Below, in pieces: positions 1-5,704 of a DNA stretch of 11,464 bases (position 1 is the stretch's first letter; the number at the start of each line of letters is the position of its first letter). A program made the position numbers and the translations under genes. A model generated the notes under the pieces. That model searched no databases. It saw only the letters and a list, made by a program, of their open reading frames with translations, and was not told the DNA's origin. Origin of the DNA: an uncultured Oscillospiraceae bacterium (GTDB lineage Bacteria; Bacillota; Clostridia; Oscillospirales; Oscillospiraceae); assembly GCA_910588105.1 (NCBI GenBank), contig CAJUQD010000072.1, forward strand, positions 1 through 11,464. Reading direction: 5' to 3'.

Positions 1-35
1 CCGCTCCGGCCCGTCTCCGATTCTGCCCGGAGCGG
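1..35. repeat. 9-bp inverted repeat at window edge
   Basis: Bases 1-9 (CCGCTCCGG) are exactly complementary to bases 27-35 (CCGGAGCGG), separated by 17 nt. No T-run follows on either strand inside the window, so it is not a clear terminator. It lies beyond the transporter terminator and may belong to the next gene to the left, which is not visible. Function unknown. Confidence 0.35.
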
Positions 36-56
36 CCCGCCAGGGCAACGTTGCAT

Positions 57-90
57 AAAAATTCCCCCGCCCTTCGGCAGGGGAATTTTG
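57..90 (-). terminator. Intrinsic terminator of the NhaC-family transporter gene
   Basis: Ten-bp stem: AAAATTCCCC at 58-67 pairs with GGGGAATTTT at 80-89. A one-base mismatch and a further 3-bp stem (69-71 with 76-78) close a 4-nt loop. On the minus strand the stem ends in TTTTT (61-57). It begins about 11 nt after the transporter stop codon at 101-103, the expected place for a Rho-independent terminator. The A/T-rich arms could also allow function on the plus strand. Confidence 0.85.
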
Positions 91-100
91 CAAGTCCCGG

Positions 101-1828
101 TTACGCAGCTTTCCGCTTCATCAACAGCAGGAATCCCAATGTCAAGACCACTCCGACAGGCAGCGCAAGCAATCCGGGAGCGCCCACGATGGACAGTACG
201 CCGGCAATGACATATGTAATGCCCGCGATAGCCGCGCAGGAGATGGCGTAGGGCAATTGTGTGGACACATGGTTGACATGGTCACACTGCGCCCCGGCAG
301 AGGCCATAATGGTGGTGTCGGAGATGGGGGAGCAGTGGTCGCCGCACACCGCGCCCGCCATACAGGCGGAGATGCAGATGATGGCCAGGGGCTCGCTCAT
401 GGGGAACACGCTTTGGACGATGGGAATGAGGATACCGAAGGTGCCCCAGGAGGTTCCAGTGGCAAAGGCCAGCAGGCAGCCCACCGCGAACACGATAACG
501 GGCAGCAGCACCTGAATGCCGGAGGCGGAGCGCACAAAGTCGCGCACAAAATATTTCGCGCCCAGGGAGTCGGTCATCCCCTTCAGAGACCAAGCAAAGG
601 TGAGAATCATGATGGCGGGCACCATGGCTTTAAAGCCCTCCGGGATGCAGCCCATCATCTCTTTAAAGGTCATGGCCCTGCGAAATATGTAGTACACCAG
701 GGTGAACACCAGACCGAATGCGGAGCCCAGCATAAGGCCCACAGAGGCGTCGGAGTTAGAGAAGGCGGTGACAAAGTCCTCCCCGGAGAAAAAACCGCCG
801 GAGTAGATCATACCCACCACACAGCTCACCACCAGCACCGCGATGGGCAGCACCAGATCCAGCACGGAACCCTTGGATTCATTCATCTCCTCGTCCATCA
901 TGGCGTAAGGGTTGGACCCGGAGAACAGATCGCTGTTTTCCACCGCATTTCTTTCGTGTTTGGCCATGGGGCCGAAGTCCACATTGAGCACTACCAACCC
1001 TACCATCATCACAAGGGTGAGCAGGGCGTAGAAGTTGTACGGAATGGCGCGGATGAACAGGTTCAGCCCCTGTCCGTCCTCGGCAAAGGCGGCCACGGCA
1101 GCGGCCCAGGAGGAGATAGGCGCTATAATGCAGATAGGCGCGGCGGTGGCATCGATGAGGTAGGCCAGCTTGGCCCGGGAAACACTATGCTTATCGGTAA
1201 TGGGCCGCATGACGCTGCCCACGGTGAGACAATTGAAGTAGTCGTCAATGAAGATGAGGCACCCCAGCACAACGGAGGACAACTGGGCCCCTGTCCTGGT
1301 CTTGATATTTTTCTGGGCCCAGCGTCCAAAGGCGGCGGAGCCTCCCGCCTTGTTCATCAGGCACACGATGGCCCCCAGAATAACCAGGAAGATGAGGATA
1401 CCCACATTGTAGCCGTCAGACAGGGAGGCCACGATGCCGTCCTGGAAGGCATGGAGCACCGTACCTTCAAAGCTGAAGTTGGAGTACAGCAGGCCCCCCA
1501 TCAAAATGCCGATGAACAGGGAGGAGTAGACCTCTTTGGTGATGAGCGCCAGGGCAATGGCAATGACGGGGGGCAGCAGGGCCCACGGGGTGTTGTAATA
1601 CCGGCTGGGGGAGTGGATATAGCCGCTCCCCTCACAGCTCTCGCAGGCGGTGGCCTCCCCTGCGTCGGACAGAACCATACCCAGGGCGCCGCAGTCGGGG
1701 CACTCAATCATTTTGGTGCCTGTCTCCTCCGTGGGATCTGCGGAGGCGGCAAAGGCAGTGGTAGTCAGGGCAAAAATCATCAGAACCAGCAGCGCGATGA
1801 ACCCCAGGCGGTTTCTTCTCGTTCTCAT
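101..1828 (-). CDS. NhaC-superfamily transporter, candidate lysine importer (LysW-like) under a lysine riboswitch
   Basis: A 575-residue polytopic membrane protein of the NhaC Na+/H+ antiporter superfamily. Seen: many hydrophobic segments from about residue 82 to the end; conserved-looking membrane motifs TGTSWGTFG (457-465) and CGDHCSPISDTT (495-506), the latter followed by a His-rich stretch (HVNH, 517-520); a hydrophilic, acidic loop in the middle. The N-terminus is unusual. Residues 1-30 look like a signal peptide (RTRRNR, hydrophobic core, AFA-A near 27). Then comes a zinc-ribbon-like C43-P-D-C46 ... C62-E-S-C65 motif ending in EGSGY. The start at 1828 has AAGGAG in front. A longer reading from 1957 begins at the terminator T-run and has no role. 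Family membership alone suggests Na+/H+ antiport, but the lysine riboswitch upstream suggests lysine uptake, as comparative genomics has proposed for NhaC-type LysW proteins. The substrate is inferred. A 129-nt leader separates the riboswitch terminator from the start; nothing clear was seen in it. Confidence 0.85.
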   Translation of the reverse strand: MRTRRNRLGFIALLVLMIFALTTTAFAASADPTEETGTKMIECPDCGALGMVLSDAGEATACESCEGSGYIHSPSRYYNTPWALLPPVIAIALALITKEVYSSLFIGILMGGLLYSNFSFEGTVLHAFQDGIVASLSDGYNVGILIFLVILGAIVCLMNKAGGSAAFGRWAQKNIKTRTGAQLSSVVLGCLIFIDDYFNCLTVGSVMRPITDKHSVSRAKLAYLIDATAAPICIIAPISSWAAAVAAFAEDGQGLNLFIRAIPYNFYALLTLVMMVGLVVLNVDFGPMAKHERNAVENSDLFSGSNPYAMMDEEMNESKGSVLDLVLPIAVLVVSCVVGMIYSGGFFSGEDFVTAFSNSDASVGLMLGSAFGLVFTLVYYIFRRAMTFKEMMGCIPEGFKAMVPAIMILTFAWSLKGMTDSLGAKYFVRDFVRSASGIQVLLPVIVFAVGCLLAFATGTSWGTFGILIPIVQSVFPMSEPLAIICISACMAGAVCGDHCSPISDTTIMASAGAQCDHVNHVSTQLPYAISCAAIAGITYVIAGVLSIVGAPGLLALPVGVVLTLGFLLLMKRKAA

Positions 1829-1957
1829 TAGCACTCTCTCCTTCTTGTCACGCTTTGTCCGTTGCCGCACACAGCCAAGCGGTTTCAATCCGGCTTGCCC
1901 CCTATATACTTGCCTGCAACAGTACAGCGTCTCTTTCAAGTGACACCGAAAGACCAC

Positions 1958-1989
1958 AAAAAACGGGCGCTTCTTCTGGAAGCGCCCGG
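1958..1989 (-). terminator. Riboswitch expression-platform terminator
   Basis: A perfect 10-bp GC-rich stem (CGGGCGCTTC with GAAGCGCCCG; 1988-1979 with 1973-1964) has a 5-nt loop and is followed on the minus strand by six T (1963-1958). It sits about 40 nt after the lysine aptamer and 130 nt before the transporter start. It is therefore a leader terminator, not the end of a gene. A competing antiterminator can be drawn: GGAGCGC in the 3' side of the aptamer (2041-2035) pairs with GCGCTTCC in the terminator 5' arm (1985-1978) with one bulged base. This fits a lysine-OFF transcription-attenuation switch. Confidence 0.9.
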
Positions 1990-2028
1990 TACGGACGAAA
2001 CCCGCCGCTCATCCAATCCAGCGGCGAA

Positions 2029-2190
2029 CTGATAGCGCTCCACAACTGTGACAGTCCGGGGGATGTTCTCCCACGGCCCAGGATAGGGGCCCAGGCAGGC
2101 CCGTTTTCCTTCGGCGGCCGCCCCTCTCCCGCGAAACCGGCTGCCTGGCCTTTGTTTCGCGGTACGCATGGCGTCCGCGCCTCTATCAAA
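2029..2190 (-). promoter_or_regulatory. Lysine riboswitch aptamer (L box)
   Basis: Reading the minus strand, the lysine-riboswitch landmarks occur in order: GATAGAGGCGCG (2187-2176), GCGTA (2167-2163), GCCGAAGG (2116-2109), ACTGTCAC (2055-2048) and GGAGCGCTATC (2041-2031). P1 forms from TTGATAG (2189-2183) and CTATCAG (2035-2029), including one G-U pair. P2 is an 8-bp arm, CCGCGAAA with TTTCGCGG. The L2 loop CAGGCA (2147-2142, closed by GGC/GCC) is perfectly complementary to the L3 loop TGCCTG (2097-2092, closed by GGGCC/GGCCC). This is the known kissing-loop contact of this riboswitch class. About 160 nt is the normal aptamer size. High lysine is expected to stabilise P1, release the terminator and shut off the transporter gene. 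Confidence 0.93.
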
Positions 2191-2215
2191 CGGTATTCAC
2201 TTAAATTATACAAAA

Positions 2216-2244
2216 ATTATAGTGCTTAATTTCCAGTTTGTCAA
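2216..2244 (-). promoter_or_regulatory. Sigma-70/A promoter of the riboswitch-transporter unit
   Basis: The minus strand has consensus -35 TTGACA (2244-2239) and consensus -10 TATAAT (2221-2216) with a 17-nt spacer. A start near 2209 is predicted, about 20 nt ahead of aptamer helix P1. A second TATAAT (2210-2205) lies downstream with no good -35. The promoter lies 52 nt past the rplQ terminator, so the transporter is transcribed independently of the ribosomal operon. Confidence 0.88.
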
Positions 2245-2297
2245 GTGTTTCCCACGAATTGCCCACTTGTAGGGGGAAAGTTTCCTCCTACACAATG

Positions 2298-2334
2298 CAA
2301 AAGCTCCCCCACCCAATTGGACAGGGGAGCTTTA
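2298..2334 (-). terminator. Intrinsic terminator of the ribosomal-protein operon, after rplQ
   Basis: A 10-bp perfect stem, AAAGCTCCCC (2300-2309) with GGGGAGCTTT (2324-2333), has a 14-nt loop. On the minus strand the stem ends in TTTT (2302-2299) followed by a weaker tail. It begins 6 nt after the rplQ stop codon. Confidence 0.8.
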
Positions 2335-2339
2335 ACAAT

Positions 2340-2681
2340 TTACACCAGCTGGATGATGGCCAGCTCGGCCGCGTCGCCGCGGCGGGGACCCATTTTCAGC
2401 ACCCGGGTGTACCCACCGTTGCGGTCGGCGTATTTGGGGCCGATCTCGTGGAACAGCTTGTTGGCCACGTCCTCCTTGGTCAGGTAGCTCAGGGCCTGAC
2501 GGTAGGCAGCCAGGTCGTTTTTCTTTGCCAGGGTAATCATCTTTTCAGCAATAGGGGCGACCTCCTTTGCGCGGGCGTAGGTGGTCTTGATCTGCCCGCT
2601 CTCCAGCAAATAGGTGGTCATGGCGCGCAGCATAGCGCGGCGCTGGTCGCTGGTACGGCCCAGCTTACGGTTCTTAGCCAT
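2340..2681 (-). CDS. rplQ: 50S ribosomal protein L17
   Basis: L17 is a 50S-subunit protein near the exit of the nascent-peptide tunnel. The 113-residue product has the family's usual length and begins with MAKNRKLGRTSDQRRAMLR, the conserved L17 start. It ends in the typical GPRRGDAAELAIIQL block. The start at 2681 has AAGGAG 11 nt upstream on the minus strand. It is the last gene of the alpha operon, as in most bacteria, but an unusual 251-nt gap separates it from rpoA. A terminator follows immediately. Confidence 0.98.
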   Translation of the reverse strand: MAKNRKLGRTSDQRRAMLRAMTTYLLESGQIKTTYARAKEVAPIAEKMITLAKKNDLAAYRQALSYLTKEDVANKLFHEIGPKYADRNGGYTRVLKMGPRRGDAAELAIIQLV

Positions 2682-2768
2682 TTTGTAAGCACTCCTTCGA
2701 CCTCGCGTGGCGAAGTCAGTTAAATTCGTTCAGACGCCCAATGATGCGGGACACAGCCGCTGCCATGT

Positions 2769-2931
2769 GTACAGAGAGGAACGTTACATACCCCTGTACC
2801 GTCTCGTCGGCACAAGCACCATATCATTCGCTTTCATCTGCGATGAAAGCTCATTATTTCGCCGTGCCTCCTCTCCCCGCGAAACCCGCTTCGTTGGATT
2901 TTCGCGGTGTTTTAGACAGCGCTTCGCGCTG
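2769..2931 (-). other. Multi-hairpin element in the 251-nt rpoA–rplQ gap
   Basis: No convincing gene lies between 2682 and 2932. In minus-strand order I see four hairpins. The first is CAGCGC/GCGCTG with a GAA loop (2931-2917), just after the rpoA stop. The second is CCGCGAAA/TTTCGCGG (2907-2900 with 2884-2877). The third is a perfect 9-bp GCTTTCATC/GATGAAAGC with a 3-nt loop (2850-2830), enclosed by GGCAC/GTGCC (2868-2864 with 2813-2809). The fourth is GTACAGGGG with TCTCTGTAC (2799-2791 with 2777-2769), including G-U pairs. None has a T-run. It could be a structured RNA leader for rplQ, a processing site or a copy of a dispersed intergenic repeat. I do not recognise it as a known class. Confidence 0.5.
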
Positions 2932-2932
2932 C

Positions 2933-3883
2933 TTAAAGATTCTCGTCGTTGGCCAGGGACAAGCCCATCATGGCCAGCTTATTGATGACTTCCTCCAGGG
3001 ATTTGCGGCCCAGATTGCGCACCTTCATCATCTCGTCCTCTGTCTTGGAGATGAGATCCTCCACCGTATTGATGTTGGCCCGCTTCAGACAGTTGAAGGA
3101 CCGAACCGACAGATCCAGCTCCTCAATGGTCAGCTCCAGCACCTTGTCCCGCTGGGCCTCCGCTTTCTCCACCACAGTGGCCTTGGAACCCATGGTCTCA
3201 GACAGGTCGGTAAACAGGGTAAAGTGATCCACCAGGATCCGCGCCCCCAGGGACACCGCGTCCCGCGCGGAAATGGTGCCGTTGGTCCAAACTTCCAGCG
3301 TCAGCTTGTCATAGTCGGTGGCATCGCCCACGCGGGTGTTTTCCACGAAGTAGTTCACCTTGCGCACAGGCGTGTAGACGGAATCCACAGGAATCAGGCC
3401 GATGACGGTTTGGGCGGGCTTGTTCCGATCGGCGGTGACATAGCCCCGCCCCTGGGACAAGGTGAGTTCCATGTTCAAAGAAGCCTCGGGCCCAAGGGTT
3501 GCGATATGATGGTCAGGGTTGAGCACCTCTACATCACTGTCCGCCTTGATGTCGCCGGCGGTGACTTCGCCCTCGCCCGCAGCCTCAATGTAGACCGTCT
3601 TGATCCCCTCGCTGTACAGCTTGGCGATAATGCCCTTAATATTGAGCACGATCTCCGTCACATCTTCCTTCACCCCGGGGATGACGGAGAACTCATGCTG
3701 CACGCCGGCAATTTTAATGCCGGTAACCGCTGTACCAGGCAGCGAGGACAGCAAAATGCGGCGCAGAGAGTTGCCGATGGTGGTGCCGTAGCCCCGCTCC
3801 AGCGGCTCGACCACGTACTTGCCATAGGACTCGTCGCCTACATTCTCGATGCATTCGATGCGCGGCTTCTGGATTTCTACCAT
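2933..3883 (-). CDS. rpoA: DNA-directed RNA polymerase subunit alpha
   Basis: The alpha subunit dimerises to nucleate RNA polymerase assembly and contacts UP elements and activators. The product has 316 residues, the usual length. The N-terminal domain carries the signature NSLRRILLSSLPG (38-50) and the VKEDVTEIVLNIK motif (71-83). The C-terminal domain (about 250-310) has SVRSFNCLKRANI (R261 corresponds to the DNA-contacting R265 of E. coli) and RNLGRKSLEEV. The start at 3883 is preceded by GGAGGG. It follows rpsD as usual, after a 124-nt structured gap. Nothing appears missing or broken. Confidence 0.99.
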   Translation of the reverse strand: MVEIQKPRIECIENVGDESYGKYVVEPLERGYGTTIGNSLRRILLSSLPGTAVTGIKIAGVQHEFSVIPGVKEDVTEIVLNIKGIIAKLYSEGIKTVYIEAAGEGEVTAGDIKADSDVEVLNPDHHIATLGPEASLNMELTLSQGRGYVTADRNKPAQTVIGLIPVDSVYTPVRKVNYFVENTRVGDATDYDKLTLEVWTNGTISARDAVSLGARILVDHFTLFTDLSETMGSKATVVEKAEAQRDKVLELTIEELDLSVRSFNCLKRANINTVEDLISKTEDEMMKVRNLGRKSLEEVINKLAMMGLSLANDENL

Positions 3884-3934
3884 GTCGTGTGTTACCCTCC
3901 TTTAACAGTGGCGTGTGTTGCCATACACTCCGCG

Positions 3935-4009
3935 CGGAGCCGCGCAAAAGCGCGGCCCCGCTGCCGCCCTCGCGGCGGAGCGCCAGGAATGCCGGGGGAA
4001 GCCGGCATT
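3935..4009 (-). other. Three consecutive GC-rich hairpins between rpsD and rpoA
   Basis: The 124-nt gap holds AATGCCGG/CCGGCATT (4009-4002 with 3995-3988), which overlaps the rpsD stop. Next is a 7-bp stem at 3961-3967 with 3972-3978. Last is GCCGCGC/GCGCGGC with an AAAA (plus strand) loop at 3939-3956, extended past one mismatch to 3935-3960. No T-run follows, so these are not classical terminators. They could protect 3' mRNA ends, be RNase sites or tune read-through into rpoA. The roughly 50 nt nearest rpoA holds only its ribosome binding site. Confidence 0.5.
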
Positions 4010-4607
4010 ACTTGGAGTACAACTCCACGATGAGGTTAACGGCCACGTCGAAGTCGATGTCGTCCCGCTGGGGCATGGCAATCACCTTGCCCTCCAGGGG
4101 GGCGTTCTTGTTTTTCTCCAACCACTTGGGAGCGGCCACAAAACGGTCATCCTCCACCATCTTCTTGAACTTGGCGGAGGAACGGCTCTTGTCGCAGACA
4201 GCGATGACCTCGCCCTCCTTCACCAGGTAGGAGGGGATATTCACCCGCTTGCCGTTGACGGTGAAGTGCCCGTGGTTCACCAGCTGCCGAGCCTCGCGGC
4301 GGGTGGCGGCCAACCCCAGGCGGAACACCACGTTGTCCAGCCGGCGCTCCAGCAGGGTCATCAGCTCGTCGCCGGTGTTGCCCTTCATGCGGGCGGCCTT
4401 CTCGTAGTAGGCGCGGAACTGCTTCTCCAGCACACCGTACACGAACTTGACCTTCTGCTTCTCGGTGAGCTGGAGCGCGTACTCGCTCTTTTTGGGGCGG
4501 CGCTGGGGGCCGGGGTTCCGGTTGGACTCCTTGTTCACTCCCATCACAGCGGGGGAGATGCCCAGCGTGCGGCAGCGCTTCAGGTAGGGCTGCATATTCT
4601 TAGCCAT
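4008..4607 (-). CDS. rpsD: 30S ribosomal protein S4
   Basis: S4 is a primary 16S rRNA binder that starts 30S assembly. The product has 199 residues, close to the usual 200-208. The S4 RNA-binding fold is visible around residues 88-150 (RRLDNVVFRLGLAATRREAR, then GHFTVNGKRVNIPS). The N-terminus has only one cysteine (C12) where zinc-binding S4 has a four-cysteine cluster, so this is the zinc-independent C-minus form. The start at 4607 has AAGGAGG upstream. A second in-frame Met (residue 5) is possible but further from the site. The rpsM-rpsK-rpsD-rpoA order is the classical alpha operon. Confidence 0.98.
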   Translation of the reverse strand: MAKNMQPYLKRCRTLGISPAVMGVNKESNRNPGPQRRPKKSEYALQLTEKQKVKFVYGVLEKQFRAYYEKAARMKGNTGDELMTLLERRLDNVVFRLGLAATRREARQLVNHGHFTVNGKRVNIPSYLVKEGEVIAVCDKSRSSAKFKKMVEDDRFVAAPKWLEKNKNAPLEGKVIAMPQRDDIDFDVAVNLIVELYSK

Positions 4608-4628
4608 ATCGGTTTTCCTCCTTCCAGA

Positions 4629-5024
4629 TCAGACGCGGCGGCGCTTGGGCGGGCGGCAGCCGTTGTGGGGCACGGGAGTCACGTCTTTGATGAGGGTGAC
4701 CTCCAGGCCCACGGCCTGGAGCGCCCGGATGGCGGCCTCGCGCCCCTGGCCGGGACCCTTGACGTACACCTCCACGCTCTTCAGGCCGCACTGCTCGATG
4801 GCGGCGTTGGCGGCGGTCTCGGCGGCGGTCTGGGCGGCGTAGGGGGTGGACTTGCGGGAGCCGCGGAAGCCCATCTCACCGGAGGAAGCCCAGGACAGGG
4901 CGTTGCCCTGCATGTCGGTGACGGTAATCATGGTGTTGTTGAAGGAGGAGCGGATGTGCACCTGACCCTTCTCTACATTTTTCCGCTCGCGGCGGCGCTT
5001 GATAACTTTTTTGTTAGCAGCCAT
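4629..5024 (-). CDS. rpsK: 30S ribosomal protein S11
   Basis: S11 forms part of the 30S platform near the mRNA exit and E site. The product is 131 residues, with the conserved KGQVHIRSSFNNTMITVTD near residue 20, GPGQGREAAIRAL near 90-105 and the basic C-terminus HNGCRPPKRRRV. The start at 5024 is preceded by AAGGAGGG, which overlaps the rpsM stop codon (TAAGGAGG) and implies coupled translation. It lies 16 nt after rpsM and 21 nt before rpsD. Confidence 0.98.
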   Translation of the reverse strand: MAANKKVIKRRRERKNVEKGQVHIRSSFNNTMITVTDMQGNALSWASSGEMGFRGSRKSTPYAAQTAAETAANAAIEQCGLKSVEVYVKGPGQGREAAIRALQAVGLEVTLIKDVTPVPHNGCRPPKRRRV

Positions 5025-5040
5025 GTGAACTTATCCCTCC

Positions 5041-5409
5041 TTACTTCTTCTTGTTGGCAACGGTGCGCTTGGGACCCTTGCGGGTGCGGGCGTTGGTCTT
5101 GGAGCGCTGCCCGCGGACGGGGAGGCCCTTGCGATGGCGGATGCCACGGTAGCAGCCGATCTCGGTCAGGCGCTTGATATCCATCGCCACATTGCGGCGA
5201 AGGTCGCCCTCCACGGTGTACTCGTGGCTGATGATCTCACGCAGCTTGGCCTCCTCCGCGTCGGTTAGATCCTTCACCCGGGTGTCGGGGTTGATGCCCG
5301 CCTCCTTGAGGATCTTGCTGGCGCTGGTGCGGCCAATACCGTAAATATAGGTGAGTCCGATCTCGACTCGCTTCTCCTTCGGCAGATCAATGCCGGCAAT
5401 ACGTGCCAT
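5041..5409 (-). CDS. rpsM: 30S ribosomal protein S13
   Basis: S13 sits in the 30S head, bridges to the 50S subunit and contacts P-site tRNA. The product is 122 residues, a standard length. It starts MARIAGIDLPKEKRVEIGLTYI; the helix-two-turn-helix region has YGIGRTSASKIL, and the C-terminal tail contains GIRHRKGLPVRGQRSKTNAR and a lysine-rich end that reaches the tRNA. A strong AAAGGAGGGG site precedes the start at 5409. It follows rpmJ by 16 nt. Confidence 0.98.
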   Translation of the reverse strand: MARIAGIDLPKEKRVEIGLTYIYGIGRTSASKILKEAGINPDTRVKDLTDAEEAKLREIISHEYTVEGDLRRNVAMDIKRLTEIGCYRGIRHRKGLPVRGQRSKTNARTRKGPKRTVANKKK

Positions 5410-5425
5410 ACTCTATGCCCCTCCT

Positions 5426-5539
5426 TTAACCTTGTCTCTGCTTGTGCTTGGGGTTTTCGCAAATGACCATAACCTTGCCCTTGCGCTTAATGATCTTGCA
5501 CTTCTCGCACATGGGCTTGACAGACGGTCTGACTTTCAT
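5426..5539 (-). CDS. rpmJ: 50S ribosomal protein L36 (zinc-binding form)
   Basis: L36 is the smallest 50S protein and binds 23S rRNA. The product is 37 residues starting MKVRPSVKPMCEKCK. C11, C14, C27 and H32 form the classic CxxC...C(x4)H zinc ribbon, so this is the zinc-dependent C-plus form. The start at 5539 has AGGAGG with an 8-9 nt spacer. A longer upstream reading in the same frame covers only the structured infA–rpmJ gap and is not supported. It lies between infA and rpsM as in most Bacillota. Confidence 0.97.
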   Translation of the reverse strand: MKVRPSVKPMCEKCKIIKRKGKVMVICENPKHKQRQG

Positions 5540-5704
5540 GTTAATAACCTCCTGTACAATGCCTAAATGGCCCCCGCGAAGTCCGGGCAAGGCCGCGGCT
5601 CCGCAGGTCGTTGATGTTTCTTTAGTCGTGCTGTGCCTGTTCGCGGCGCGCGGCCCCATTAGGGCGGCCCGCGCTGCTCACGGCGGCTCCGCACTTCTTA
5701 AAAA
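5540..5704 (-). other. Structured 165-nt gap between infA and rpmJ
   Basis: No gene is seen. A strong hairpin is built from GCGCGG (5648-5653) and CCGCGC (5669-5674), with an inner CCC/GGG pairing around an ATTA loop and a bulge. An 11-bp direct repeat, GCGGCTCCGCA, occurs at 5595-5605 and 5683-5693, each copy itself partly palindromic. No promoter or T-run was recognised on the minus strand. The rpmJ ribosome binding site lies at its end. Possible roles are RNA processing or attenuation between the infA and rpmJ segments; this is inference. Confidence 0.4.

Noticed and set aside
257..1831. 524-codon open frame on the plus strand antisense to the transporter
   Set aside because: It is rich in His, Gly and Gln with no recognisable domain, mirrors the codon bias of a well-supported minus-strand gene and has no evident ribosome binding site. 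It is a shadow frame.
1828..1957. Longer transporter start at 1957 giving 618 residues
   Set aside because: The extra 43 residues begin at the edge of the riboswitch terminator T-run, lack a clear ribosome binding site and are not hydrophobic or conserved-looking; the start at 1828 has AAGGAG and a signal-like N-terminus.
1860..1957. Second promoter between the riboswitch terminator and the transporter (TATATA near 1908)
   Set aside because: No -35 at proper spacing; TTGAAA is about 25 nt away. The consensus promoter at 2216-2244 is sufficient.
1955..2060. T-box leader upstream of the transporter
   Set aside because: The stretch with GTACC before the terminator hairpin recalls a T-box, but the AGGGTGGNACCGCG signature is absent and the conserved lysine-riboswitch segments are all present.
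2781..2819. Possible promoter for rplQ in the rpoA–rplQ gap (TTGTGC then GGTATG)
   Set aside because: Both hexamers are poor matches and lie within predicted hairpins; no stronger promoter was found there.
2707..2985. Possible 92-residue plus-strand gene across the rpoA–rplQ gap
   Set aside because: GTG start without a good ribosome binding site, runs into the rpoA coding region antisense, and its sequence follows the hairpins. More likely a by-product of a structured or repeat element.
3915..5177. 420-codon plus-strand open frame opposite rpsD, rpsK and part of rpsM
   Set aside because: It covers certain ribosomal genes on the other strand, has low-complexity Leu/Gly/His/Val content and no family resemblance.
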